Of a stretch of DNA of 35,178 nt, positions 18,257 through 26,914 are shown piece by piece. Each line of letters begins with the position of its first letter. The first letter of the stretch is position 1. The position numbers and the translations under genes were made by a program. The notes under the pieces are model-generated. The model had not been told where the DNA came from, searched no databases, and saw nothing but the letters and a program-made list of their open reading frames with translations. Origin of the DNA: Chloroflexota bacterium (lineage in GTDB: Bacteria; Chloroflexota; Anaerolineae; J102); assembly GCA_024224665.1 (NCBI GenBank), contig JAAENG010000540.1:1-35178 (forward strand), read 5' to 3'.

Positions 18257-19369
18257 TTACCTTTTTGCTGCAACCATTTCCGCAAACACTCTATCATACA
18301 CGGGCGCCATAGTTTGCCAGCCATAAGCTAACACGACTTGGCGTAGATTGGTGGCTCGTACCGCGCCCGTATTGCCTGCCGCCCACCTCAATTTAGTGGC
18401 CAAATCGTCGTCATTCTGGTACAGATGGGCGGCGTGGTAGGGGACAGGAAGCAATTCGGGATAACTCAGGCGCCGGGGGAGTAGAGGATAGCAACCGCAG
18501 TAGAGCGCTTCGAGAATGCTGATGCCAAAGAATTCGTGATGAGCGGTGGATAGGACGACATCGGCCTGCCATAGTAAGCGGGCGTACTCCTCAAGACTCT
18601 CGGCGAAACCGAAATGGATGAGACGGCGCCCCAACCTGGATTCTGCCTCCTCGAATTCTTGGGGTCGCTGCCGAAAGTTCTCGCCGGCAACGATGACCTC
18701 GAAGGGCAGGTTCTGTGCATCCAGGCCGTAAAGAGCGTCGAAGAACTCGCGCGGGTTCTTGTCGTATTCCCAGCGTTGGTTCCAGAGGATGCGCAAGGGC
18801 GCGTTCGCCGGTTTCTCGATGGGTTGATAATTGTGCAAGCGTGCAAGATCCAACCCCACCGGCAGCACCTGGCTCTTGGCCAGCAGGTCGGGGATCAGTT
18901 CCAGATGGTTGTAGTCAGGAAAATGTTTGAGCAGGCGCGGCAGTTCGTCGAAAAAGGATGTCAGGTGATATTGACTGTTGAAGACGACTCTATCGGCACA
19001 GGCCATGCTCAGAGTGTTGATCATGCCATAGGTAAGATCTCGTTTTTCACCCGGGGGTGAGGGATAAGTGAGTTGGTTCTCGTGCATGTACAGCAGTATG
19101 GGTACATCATCCAGCCAGGGTCGGGCCAGGGCCAACAGGGCGGGGACATTGACCATGTCTGTGACCAACAAGGCATCCGCTTTTCCCACCTCTTTCGCTG
19201 TTTGCTCCAGTTGTTGTGCTAGCTCTAGCGCCCCGCCTTGCATGCGCCACTTCCAGAATCGCCCCGCCATACTCAACAGCGTGATTTCTTGTTGGCTATT
19301 CTTGACATAACCCTCAGACCAAGCTTTGTGCGAGCCGGTGTGATAAGGGGAGAGGAGGTATACGCGCAT
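18257..19369 (-). CDS. DUF3524-type glycosyltransferase, tRNA-queuosine alpha-mannosyltransferase (QTMAN/GTDC1)-like
   Basis: N-terminus MRVYLLSPYHTGSHKAWSEGYVKNSQQEITLLSMAGRFWKWRMQGGALELA matches the GTDC1/DUF3524 signature; GT4-like C-terminal half (DVVLSTAHHEFFGISILEALYCGCYPLLP). Confidence 0.8.
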   Translation of the reverse strand: MRVYLLSPYHTGSHKAWSEGYVKNSQQEITLLSMAGRFWKWRMQGGALELAQQLEQTAKEVGKADALLVTDMVNVPALLALARPWLDDVPILLYMHENQLTYPSPPGEKRDLTYGMINTLSMACADRVVFNSQYHLTSFFDELPRLLKHFPDYNHLELIPDLLAKSQVLPVGLDLARLHNYQPIEKPANAPLRILWNQRWEYDKNPREFFDALYGLDAQNLPFEVIVAGENFRQRPQEFEEAESRLGRRLIHFGFAESLEEYARLLWQADVVLSTAHHEFFGISILEALYCGCYPLLPRRLSYPELLPVPYHAAHLYQNDDDLATKLRWAAGNTGAVRATNLRQVVLAYGWQTMAPVYDRVFAEMVAAKR

Positions 19370-19503
19370 ATGGATCAGTACTCTTTTTCTGGTAGTGGAT
19401 CAGATTTAAGTGATGATGTGGAATCGATCACGCCTATCGTGAATCCCGAATCCGCTGCCTTTCTGTAACCCAGCAGACACAAAAACCGGGAACGGGGTGA
19501 TAC

Positions 19504-19606
19504 TCTACAGATCTACAGGTTTACCGGCCTACAGGTCTACAGGTTTACCGGCCTACAGGTTTACCGGCCTACAGGTTTACCGGCCTACCGACCTACCGAC
19601 CTACCT
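19504..19606. repeat. Short-unit tandem repeat array (CTACAGGTTTACCGGC / CTACCGAC units)
   Basis: Reiterated CTACAGGTYTACAGGTTTACCGGCCTACAGG..., decaying to CTACCGACCTACCGACCTACC inside the 3' end of mutY. Confidence 0.95.
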
Positions 19607-20670
19607 TGAAGCGCCTCGATAATCCGCCGGTCGGTCCTTGCAAAAGCAAACCCATCCAACTCGGGCAATGTCACCCAGCGCCAATCGTCGACACCGAGAC
19701 ATTGGGGTTCCCCGCCGATGTGCCGGACATGGTACGCATGCAAAGTGATACGAAAATGCGTGAAAGCGTGGTCGATATCGAGCAGGTGCTCGCCGACCTC
19801 GACCTCTATCGCTAGCTCCTCCTCTAGTTCTCGAACCAGAGCATTCACTGCATGCTCGCCCGGCTCTTGCTTGCCTCCTGGAAACTCCCACAAGCCACCC
19901 AACATCCCCTCTGCCGGACGCTGGGCAATCATGAAGCGCTCAGAATCGCCTGCATGCCAGATGATTCCCGCCACGACATCATAGTGTGGTACCTTTCGCC
20001 GCTGATTGCGTACAGGTCGCTCATACTGTGTGCCCCTGTCCTGTGCCAGGCAATGCTTTTGTACAGGGCATAACAAGCACAGCGGCTTCTGAGGCAGGCA
20101 GATCGTGGCGCCCAATTCCATGACTGCTTCATTGAAAACACCAGGTCGTTTCGGGTCAACCAATTCGGAGGCGCGCTGCCACAACTTCCGCTCCACAGGC
20201 CCGTTGTCGATATTCTCCTCGATATCATCCAGTCTTGTGATCACCCGCTTGACATTGCCATCCAGGATCGGAGCCGGTAGAGCAAAGGCGATAGAGCGGA
20301 TCGCCCCTGCCGTGTAGCGCCCAATACCCGGCAGCGCTAGCAATGCTTGTTCATCATCTGGCAATTCGCCACCATGCTCCGAAACAACGATCCCGGCAGC
20401 TTTGTGGAGATTGCGAGCCCGGCGGTAATAGCCCAACCCCTCCCAGGTTTTTAGTACATCATCCAAGGTGGCATCAGCCAGTACAGCGATGTACGGAAAT
20501 CGATTTATAAAGGCATTGTAGTAGGGAACGACCGTAGTAACCTGAGTCTGCTGCAGCATGGTCTCGCTGACCCAGGTATGGTAAGGACTGGGATCACGCC
20601 GCCACGGTAAGTCACGAGCATTCTCTTCAAACCAGATCAGCAGGTCACGGCGTAACGCCGGCATGCTCAT
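19585..20670 (-). CDS. mutY: A/G-specific adenine glycosylase MutY with C-terminal NUDIX (MutT-like) domain
   Basis: WFEENARDLPWRRDPSPYHTWVSETMLQQTQVTTVVPYY..., Cys cluster CLPQKPLCLLCPVQKHC, GGLWEFPGGKQEPGE...ELEEELAI. Start 20670 overlaps upstream stop (ATGA). Confidence 0.96.
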   Translation of the reverse strand: MSMPALRRDLLIWFEENARDLPWRRDPSPYHTWVSETMLQQTQVTTVVPYYNAFINRFPYIAVLADATLDDVLKTWEGLGYYRRARNLHKAAGIVVSEHGGELPDDEQALLALPGIGRYTAGAIRSIAFALPAPILDGNVKRVITRLDDIEENIDNGPVERKLWQRASELVDPKRPGVFNEAVMELGATICLPQKPLCLLCPVQKHCLAQDRGTQYERPVRNQRRKVPHYDVVAGIIWHAGDSERFMIAQRPAEGMLGGLWEFPGGKQEPGEHAVNALVRELEEELAIEVEVGEHLLDIDHAFTHFRITLHAYHVRHIGGEPQCLGVDDWRWVTLPELDGFAFARTDRRIIEALQGRSVGR

Positions 20671-20873
20671 TGGCCAAGTAACGGCCCCGCACATTGCGAG
20701 AGCATGGGGAACAGCAGCAAGATCGCAACCACGACCCACGCCCAGACCGGCAGGCCGAAGAGTTTGAGGTTTCTACGTTCTTTTTTTGGTTCTGGTATTG
20801 GTAGGTCGGTCTGGCAGCGCCAACAGACATGCTTGTCGTCGGGGTTCCAGGTGCCACAGTTGGGACAGTCCAT
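20667..20873 (-). CDS. Small zinc-ribbon membrane protein
   Basis: MDCPNCGTWNPDDKHVCWRCQTDLP...FGLPVWAWVVVAILLLFPMLSQC: CxxC-x11-CxxC plus one TM helix; ATGA overlap with mutY. Confidence 0.8.
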   Translation of the reverse strand: MDCPNCGTWNPDDKHVCWRCQTDLPIPEPKKERRNLKLFGLPVWAWVVVAILLLFPMLSQCAGPLLGQ

Positions 20874-20915
20874 AAGCTCGGTGTAACTGAAGAATGGTGA
20901 GTGGTAGATTGGCGA

Positions 20916-21983
20916 TTAGATTGGATCAGGTGGCGATTTAGGCGCTCGCAAACGCGTTTTCATTGCCTCGGGGACATTGCCAAGTGCCGAGAGTTGATCG
21001 ATCAAGTCATCGGGATCGATGGCCGCTTCAGGGATGGGTACTTCTTGGGGTGACGCCGGTGGGTGAGGGACGTTGGCCATTGCCGCTGCCGTTGGCGTTT
21101 CTGTCAGTGCCAGGAAAAGCGATTCAGGATCGGTGTAATATTGCTGGCAGCCTACGGTCTTTGGGGTATCAGGTCGGAGGAAACAGGGTTGTTCGGGGGT
21201 GAGATTTTGCGGATAGGGCGGCGAGATCAGCAACAGCGCGTTCGCCAATGCCTGCGCAAAGCTGCTTGCATGAGGTAGCATGGGATTGGCTTTACCCGCA
21301 GGTGGGGAATACTCGGGATCGAAAGGACTGAGCAGCAACACTCGACCTGCCTCAAGCTCCGCTCGAAGCGTGCCAGGGGGCTGATACTCTGCCAGGCCTC
21401 TTGGCAGGACAAGCAACAACGGAGCTTCCACTTGTAGCATTGCCTTGACGATATCCGTGTCAAGGCCGGCGCGAGCCACGGCCAGTGGCGCCGCACCCTC
21501 GCCCGCTAGTTCGAAAAGAGTCTGCACCGTCCAGGCGACGACCTCTTCCTTGGGAGCAGTGTCTGCACAAGCCATAATGGCTGGTAAATCTAACAATCCC
21601 GGCTCGCCCCGGTAACTGAGTAGGGCAGGCTGCTGTTCGAGACTTAGGTGCGAGCGAAGTGTGGGAGGATAACCGGGTTCATTCCAGCGCAGCAGCCCAA
21701 TCCCTTCAAGCTGCCAGCCCGCCAATTTGTCAACCACCACATCCAACCCCTGGTACTGTTTCTCTAACAGTGATATTTCCTCGGGCGACAAATCAAGCGC
21801 CGATCCCCAATACGTTGCTCCCATCACCAGTACTTCGTGTAGTGATTGGTTGCGCGTTGAAATCTGACCGGTTAGAATCGCCTTTGCGCGACGCAAACCC
21901 AGGCCGGAATCATGCGCTAGCCAGTACCAGGCGGCGGTCTCCAGTGGATTATATTCTTGCGTTGGCTTTGGCAGATATTCCAT
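20916..21983 (-). CDS. Divergent DprA/Smf-like Rossmann protein
   Basis: GIGLLRWNEPGYPPTLRSHLSLEQQPALLSYRGEPGLLDLPAIM... and LLLVLPRGLAEYQPPGTLRAELEAGRVLLLSPFDP align by eye to the DprA layout (LLxWxDPxYPxxLR...PPxLLYxRG; LPxGLDxxYPP...GxLLSE). Confidence 0.6.
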   Translation of the reverse strand: MEYLPKPTQEYNPLETAAWYWLAHDSGLGLRRAKAILTGQISTRNQSLHEVLVMGATYWGSALDLSPEEISLLEKQYQGLDVVVDKLAGWQLEGIGLLRWNEPGYPPTLRSHLSLEQQPALLSYRGEPGLLDLPAIMACADTAPKEEVVAWTVQTLFELAGEGAAPLAVARAGLDTDIVKAMLQVEAPLLLVLPRGLAEYQPPGTLRAELEAGRVLLLSPFDPEYSPPAGKANPMLPHASSFAQALANALLLISPPYPQNLTPEQPCFLRPDTPKTVGCQQYYTDPESLFLALTETPTAAAMANVPHPPASPQEVPIPEAAIDPDDLIDQLSALGNVPEAMKTRLRAPKSPPDPI

Positions 21984-22279
21984 GACACCTAGCTATCATC
22001 AAAATGGGAATAGAGGGCTACTGATGAGACGGATGGCAGTAACAGACGCCGATCTGAGCATAGCACAGCCAAAAGTGTGGAGCAACCCTTGTTGGCATAC
22101 AGATTTAGCCGTATAGCAAGATCACGTAAGCAATCCGGGAACGTTGATCGGTAAAAAAGTTGTGCAATCCCGCAAGTGTTGTACGGCTTACTGGGTCGAC
22201 ATCCACGATTTTTTGTCGACTTTGTATTGGCCATCAACACGTTAAACACTGGCTAGCATGTTGAGTAGGCCAGTAGGCC

Positions 22280-22337
22280 GTATCGAAGGGTGCAGGTTAG
22301 GATGTACGTGGTTTCGTTAACCCGCACCCTTCGATAC
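22280..22337. other. Large imperfect hairpin / inverted repeat
   Basis: GTATCGAAGGGTGCAGGTTAG ... GTTAACCCGCACCCTTCGATAC; one mismatch over ~20 paired bases, ~16-nt loop. Confidence 0.8.
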
Positions 22338-22653
22338 CCTACCCTTCGCTACTCAGGATGCTGATCTACGCAGTGAGACGGACTGAGTCATTTGCTCGAA
22401 ATGCCGTTGACTAATGCAATTATTTGTCGACTTGAGTGGCAAGCGGCAAGTTCAACCTTGTCTTTAACCGAACTCGAATCCGCGATCTGCTACTTGCTAC
22501 CTGTCCAAGATGGCCAGATTTTCTCAGCGCAGTCTGGTAATCTTTGCTGAATATCAGTTTGACTTGTCAGGCAGCGAAAGGGTCACAAATGTAGTATACT
22601 TTGCTTACAGGATATACTAATCGCAACATGCATGTATTGCAGTTAGGTCACAT

Positions 22654-22963
22654 ATGTCTGCATCGCCTTCTTTGAACCGACACGAGATAACCAAATACCT
22701 GCACCAACATGAGGATGAACTGAGTGGCCGTTATGGCGTTACTTCTTTGGCGTTGTTTGGTTCCGCTGCTCGCGATGAATTGAGTGAGAGCAGTGATATT
22801 GATATCGTTGTCAGATTTTCTACTCGAACCACATTTGACGCGTATTTCGATTAAAGTTCTTTTAGAAGATTTACTTGGGCGCGAAGTAGATTTAGCGACC
22901 GAACAGATGTTGAAGCCTCGCCTAAAGCAACGAATTCAGGGTGACTTGATATATGTCACGTGA
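22654..22963 (+). pseudogene. Frameshifted MNT-type nucleotidyltransferase (HEPN/MNT antitoxin-like) remnant
   Basis: GVTSLALFGSAARDELSESSDIDIVVRF...FDAYFD* then, in another frame, LKFLLEDLLGREVDLATEQMLKPRLKQRIQGDLIYVT; a 1-bp indel at ~22850 restores one continuous MNT protein. Confidence 0.8.
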
Positions 22964-23058
22964 TGTTGCCACAAATGAAATCCCAAGGCTGAAAGAGATT
23001 CTTGAACAGTTTAAAGATTCAGACTTGGACTGTTAATTAGGAAGTTCATATCAGACCA

Positions 23059-23676
23059 GTGTCGTCAAAATCTCGCTATCGAGTACCCGCATCACGACAC
23101 CGCGTAGGCGAAGAGATCAAGCGCAGTCGTTTTATCACTACCCTGGCCTATACCCCAACGGTGGAGGAGGCTAGGGCCTTTGTCGCCGAGATGAAGGCGG
23201 AATTCGCCAGCGCTTCTCATAATTGCTGGGCCTACCTGGTGGGCGCGCCCGCTGGCGCCAGCCAGATCGGGTACAGCGATGATGGCGAGCCGCATGGCAC
23301 GGCCGGCCGGCCCATGTTTACGGTCCTTCAGCACTGCGGCTTGGGTGATATCTCGGCGGTGGTGACCCGGTATTTTGGTGGGATCAAACTGGGGAAGGGT
23401 GGGTTGGTGAAAGCATACAGCGGCGGGGTGCAGTACGCGCTCGAGTCTCTAGCAACGGTCGAGTATGTGCCCACGGTCGATCTCGTGGTGGTGATCGATT
23501 ACACCAGCGTCACCCCTGTACAACGCATGCTGCCTGAATTCGAAGCATCGATCATCGATGAAACCTATGCCGCCGACGTCACCTACCGCATTCGCCTCCC
23601 CGAAGAGCAGGCCGAACCCTTTGAAGTCGCCCTGATAGGGTTGACCAACGGCATGGCGCTGATTGATTCCATCTGA
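23059..23676 (+). CDS. yigZ: YigZ/IMPACT family protein
   Basis: [24 protein letters not shown]...[11 protein letters not shown]...[50 protein letters not shown]. Confidence 0.93.
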   Translation: MSSKSRYRVPASRHRVGEEIKRSRFITTLAYTPTVEEARAFVAEMKAEFASASHNCWAYLVGAPAGASQIGYSDDGEPHGTAGRPMFTVLQHCGLGDISAVVTRYFGGIKLGKGGLVKAYSGGVQYALESLATVEYVPTVDLVVVIDYTSVTPVQRMLPEFEASIIDETYAADVTYRIRLPEEQAEPFEVALIGLTNGMALIDSI

Positions 23677-23828
23677 AGTCGCAGTCCCTATTCGGTCCCG
23701 CAGTCTCATTCAGAATCGACGTGATCCAACGTGATATTGTGCCAGACTCCCTGACCTGCTATGATAATACGTGTAAATGAAAGTTAAGAAAATAACTCAG
23801 TAATGTAGCCTATGCGTTTGCGAGGCCC

Positions 23829-24009
23829 GCACCGGGATGAATTCCCGGTGCTACGTAACAGCGCCCCTTGAAAGGGGCTGATTTGACACCCAAAGTGTCA
23901 CAAAACGAGCCCATCGCCGAATTGATCCGGCGCTGTTTGCTAGCCGGGAGATTCACCCCCCGGCGGACCTGGCAAGAAAACATTACCGAAATAAATAATT
24001 AACCTTCAT
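23829..24009 (+). repeat. Five-hairpin structured element; terminal 50 bp repeated at window end in inverse orientation
   Basis: Stems GCACCGGGA/TCCCGGTGC (23829-23851), GCCCCT/AGGGGC (23863-23878), TGACAC/GTGTCA (23884-23900), CGCCG/CGGCG (23915-23932), GCCGGG/CCCGGC (23943-23964); 23960-24009 is the exact reverse complement of 35121-35170. Confidence 0.85.
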
Positions 24010-24036
24010 AAACACGTATTACTGAGAGGCCAACGT

Positions 24037-24267
24037 ATGCAGAAAAAATTGACGATTACTATTGATGAGGAAGTTTATAGAGGGTTGTATGACATCGTCG
24101 GCCCTCGCCGAATCAGCCGCTTCATTGAAGAGTTGATTCGGCCTTATGTTCTCTCTCCCGATCTGGATGCTGCTTATGAGCAGATGGCGCAAGAAGAGAA
24201 CAGAGAAGAGGAGGCTGTTGAATGGGTAGATGCACTTATTGGGGATGTAAAAAATGAAGCGTGGTGA
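24037..24267 (+). CDS. Antitoxin of MazEF-type module (ribbon-helix-helix-like)
   Basis: MQKKLTITIDEEVYRGLYDIVGPRRISRFIEELIRPYVL; overlaps the start of a MazF/PemK toxin. Confidence 0.85.
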   Translation: MQKKLTITIDEEVYRGLYDIVGPRRISRFIEELIRPYVLSPDLDAAYEQMAQEENREEEAVEWVDALIGDVKNEAW

Positions 24268-24586
24268 GATCTGGTGGGTCAACTTCGACCCATCCGTTGG
24301 CGGCGAAATCCAGAAGCAGAGACCGGCGGTAATTGTCAGCAATAACGCCTCAAACAGGCATCTTAATCGAGTTCAGGTTGTTCCACTGACATCGAACATT
24401 GGGCGCGTTTACCCTAGTGAGGCTCTTATCGAGTTTGATGGTCGAGAGGGCAAAGCCCTAGCTGATCAGTTGACCACCGCAAGTAAACGGCGGCTGGTTA
24501 ATCATGCCGGCAGAATTAGTCCAGATGAGATGCGGCGGATCGAGCAAGCAATACGCGTGCAACTTGGCCTCATTGCGAATCATTAA
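24254..24586 (+). CDS. mazF: MazF/PemK-family endoribonuclease toxin
   Basis: MKRGEIWWVNFDPSVGGEIQKQRPAVIVSNNASNRHLNRVQVVPLTSN. Confidence 0.93.
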   Translation: MKRGEIWWVNFDPSVGGEIQKQRPAVIVSNNASNRHLNRVQVVPLTSNIGRVYPSEALIEFDGREGKALADQLTTASKRRLVNHAGRISPDEMRRIEQAIRVQLGLIANH

Positions 24587-24604
24587 TACGTGGTATAACA
24601 CCAC

Positions 24605-26737
24605 CTATAAAACCATACTCAACCCGACCCGTCCCCGCTCCTCGTCCACGCTGATTACCCGAACATCCACCACATCCCCCACACCGACGATCTCGTAAGG
24701 ATTTCGCACATAACGGTCTGCCATTTTGCTCACGTGCACCAGGCCATCCTGCTTGAGTCCGATATCCACAAACGCCCCGAAATCGACGACATTACGTACC
24801 GTGCCTTTGAGCATCATACCCTCTCGTAGATCTGCCAGGTTTAGCACATCTTGACGCAACACCGGTTTTGGCAGATCCTGGCGTGGGTCCCGCCCCGGAC
24901 GGATAAGTGCATCGACAATGTCTTCTAACGTGGGCAAGCCGATGTCCAGCATCTCCGCGATCTCTGCCAAGTCGTTCTCCTGCTTAAATCGTTGCACACG
25001 ACCTGATAAATCGGTCATACGCAGATTCAATCCGGCAAGATCCAACAGTTCTTTGGCTGCAGGATATGATTCGGGATGGATGACGGTATTGTCCAGGCGG
25101 TTGCGGCCTTCGGGGATGCGCAAAAAACCGGCCGCTTGCTCGTAAGCCTTTGGCCCCAAACCTTTGACTTTTTTCAACTCGGTTCGCGCCTTATATGGAC
25201 TATTATCCTCTCGATAGGCAACGATATTTTTGGCCACGCCTTGACTCAGACCCGAAACATAGCTGAGCAGTGCTGCCGAGGCGGTGTTCACATCGACACC
25301 CACATAATTGACCACCGACTCGACCACAGCGTCCAAGGTCTTGGTCAGTTGCTTTTGGTCGACATCATGCTGGTAGAGGCCTACGCCTATCGATTTCGGA
25401 TCGATCTTAACCAGTTCGGCCAGGGGATCTTGTAAGCGCCTGGCTATAGAGACCGCCCCCCTTATCGACACATCCAATTCGGGGAATTCTTCGCGGGCCA
25501 GCGCTGAGGCAGAGTAGACAGAGGCTCCTGCTTCGTTGACGATGACATAGGCCAAACCCGGTTTTTCGCGCACCAATTCTGCCACAAGTGTCTCGGTCTC
25601 TCGGCTGGCTGTGCCGTTGCCAATGGCGATCACCGTGATTTTATCGGCGGCAACCAGTTTGCTCAAGGTCTCCAACGCCTGCGTACGCTGATTCTGTGGC
25701 GGGTGGGGATAGATTGTGATCGTGTGTAAGAGGCGGCCGTCAGGGCCGATAGTAGCGACTTTGCAGCCGGTGCGGTAGGCAGGATCAAGACCCATGACAG
25801 GGCGCTGTTTCAAGGGTGGCTGTAAGAGCAGGTTGCGCAAGTTAGTGGCAAACACCTGAATCGCGTGATCTCCGGCATCCTCACTGAGCCCGCCCCGGAT
25901 ATCTCGTTCCACCGCCGGTCTGATCAAACGATCATAACCATCGACAATCGCCATTTCCACATGCTCAGAAGCGTCATTGGCGCGAGCTACCAGATACAGA
26001 TTGGAGATATCGAAGATCACATCACCCTCCGGCGCTTCGATCTTCACTTTTAGGCTGCCATCTTGCTCTCCTCTGTGAAGTGCAAGCCATTGATGCGGGG
26101 CCATGGCTTTTACAGGCGCCCTGAACTCGTGATAAATGCGATAACGGCCTTCGAGATCGGCGTCTTTGGCGGCGAGTTTGCTCGCGACAATACCTTCCTC
26201 GAATGTGCGTCGCCGAGCCAGTTGTCGCACAACGGCATTATCGCTAACACGTTCGGCGATGATGTCTCGGGCGCCGGCCAGAGCAGCCTGTATATCAGCG
26301 ACTTCGTCGTTTAGATACTCTGCCGCCAGCAACTCGGGATTGAGATTCCTGTCCTGGGCCTGGATGGCGTCAGCCAACGGTTCCAGCCCGCGCTCCTTGG
26401 CCATGGTCGCTCGGGTCCGGCGTTTCGGTTTGTAAGGGAGATAAAGATCCTCCAGCTCCTGTAACGTTGTCGCTGCCTGGATCTGAGCCGCCAATTCGGG
26501 TGTGAGTTTGTCCTGTGAATCGATTCCAGCCAGAATCGTTTGTCTGCGCGCCTCCAACTTACGCAAGTACTCCAGACGTGTTTGGATCTGTCGCAATTGT
26601 TCTTCATCCAACCCAGCGGTGGCTTCCTTTCGGTAGCGAGCGATAAAGGGAATGGTGTTACCGTCATCCAGCAGATAGATGGCAGCGGCAACCTGACCTA
26701 GGGGTAAGTTGAGTTCTTTGGCGATGACTGCGTGCAT
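24605..26737 (-). CDS. tex: Tex family RNA-binding transcription accessory protein (YqgF + S1 domains)
   Basis: IPFIARYRKEATAGLDEEQLRQI, MGLDPAYRTGCKVATI, FLRIPEGRNRLDNTVIHPESY, S1 domain GTVRNVVDFGAFVDIGLKQDGLVHVSKMA. Confidence 0.97.
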   Translation of the reverse strand: MHAVIAKELNLPLGQVAAAIYLLDDGNTIPFIARYRKEATAGLDEEQLRQIQTRLEYLRKLEARRQTILAGIDSQDKLTPELAAQIQAATTLQELEDLYLPYKPKRRTRATMAKERGLEPLADAIQAQDRNLNPELLAAEYLNDEVADIQAALAGARDIIAERVSDNAVVRQLARRRTFEEGIVASKLAAKDADLEGRYRIYHEFRAPVKAMAPHQWLALHRGEQDGSLKVKIEAPEGDVIFDISNLYLVARANDASEHVEMAIVDGYDRLIRPAVERDIRGGLSEDAGDHAIQVFATNLRNLLLQPPLKQRPVMGLDPAYRTGCKVATIGPDGRLLHTITIYPHPPQNQRTQALETLSKLVAADKITVIAIGNGTASRETETLVAELVREKPGLAYVIVNEAGASVYSASALAREEFPELDVSIRGAVSIARRLQDPLAELVKIDPKSIGVGLYQHDVDQKQLTKTLDAVVESVVNYVGVDVNTASAALLSYVSGLSQGVAKNIVAYREDNSPYKARTELKKVKGLGPKAYEQAAGFLRIPEGRNRLDNTVIHPESYPAAKELLDLAGLNLRMTDLSGRVQRFKQENDLAEIAEMLDIGLPTLEDIVDALIRPGRDPRQDLPKPVLRQDVLNLADLREGMMLKGTVRNVVDFGAFVDIGLKQDGLVHVSKMADRYVRNPYEIVGVGDVVDVRVISVDEERGRVGLSMVL

Positions 26738-26914
26738 AGGAACGATTCTCTACGGGGGAATTGTATGAACTGGAGATCATGTGAGCGGGTTTGTAAATAA
26801 AGGGTCAACTCACTATACTGACCGTTAGCATTGTATGCTGGCCGCTTTATGGCGGCAAGCTCCCGACGCCTGTCGTGAATTGATGCATAGTTGGCGAAGC
26901 CAGGAGTGAAAAAT

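Noticed and set aside
19504-19606. Possible CRISPR array
   Set aside because: Units are ~16 bp, contiguous and without unique spacers; no cas genes in the window.
24019-24342. 107-aa minus-strand ORF over the mazE region
   Set aside because: Antisense to a clear antitoxin-toxin pair; no homology-like features.
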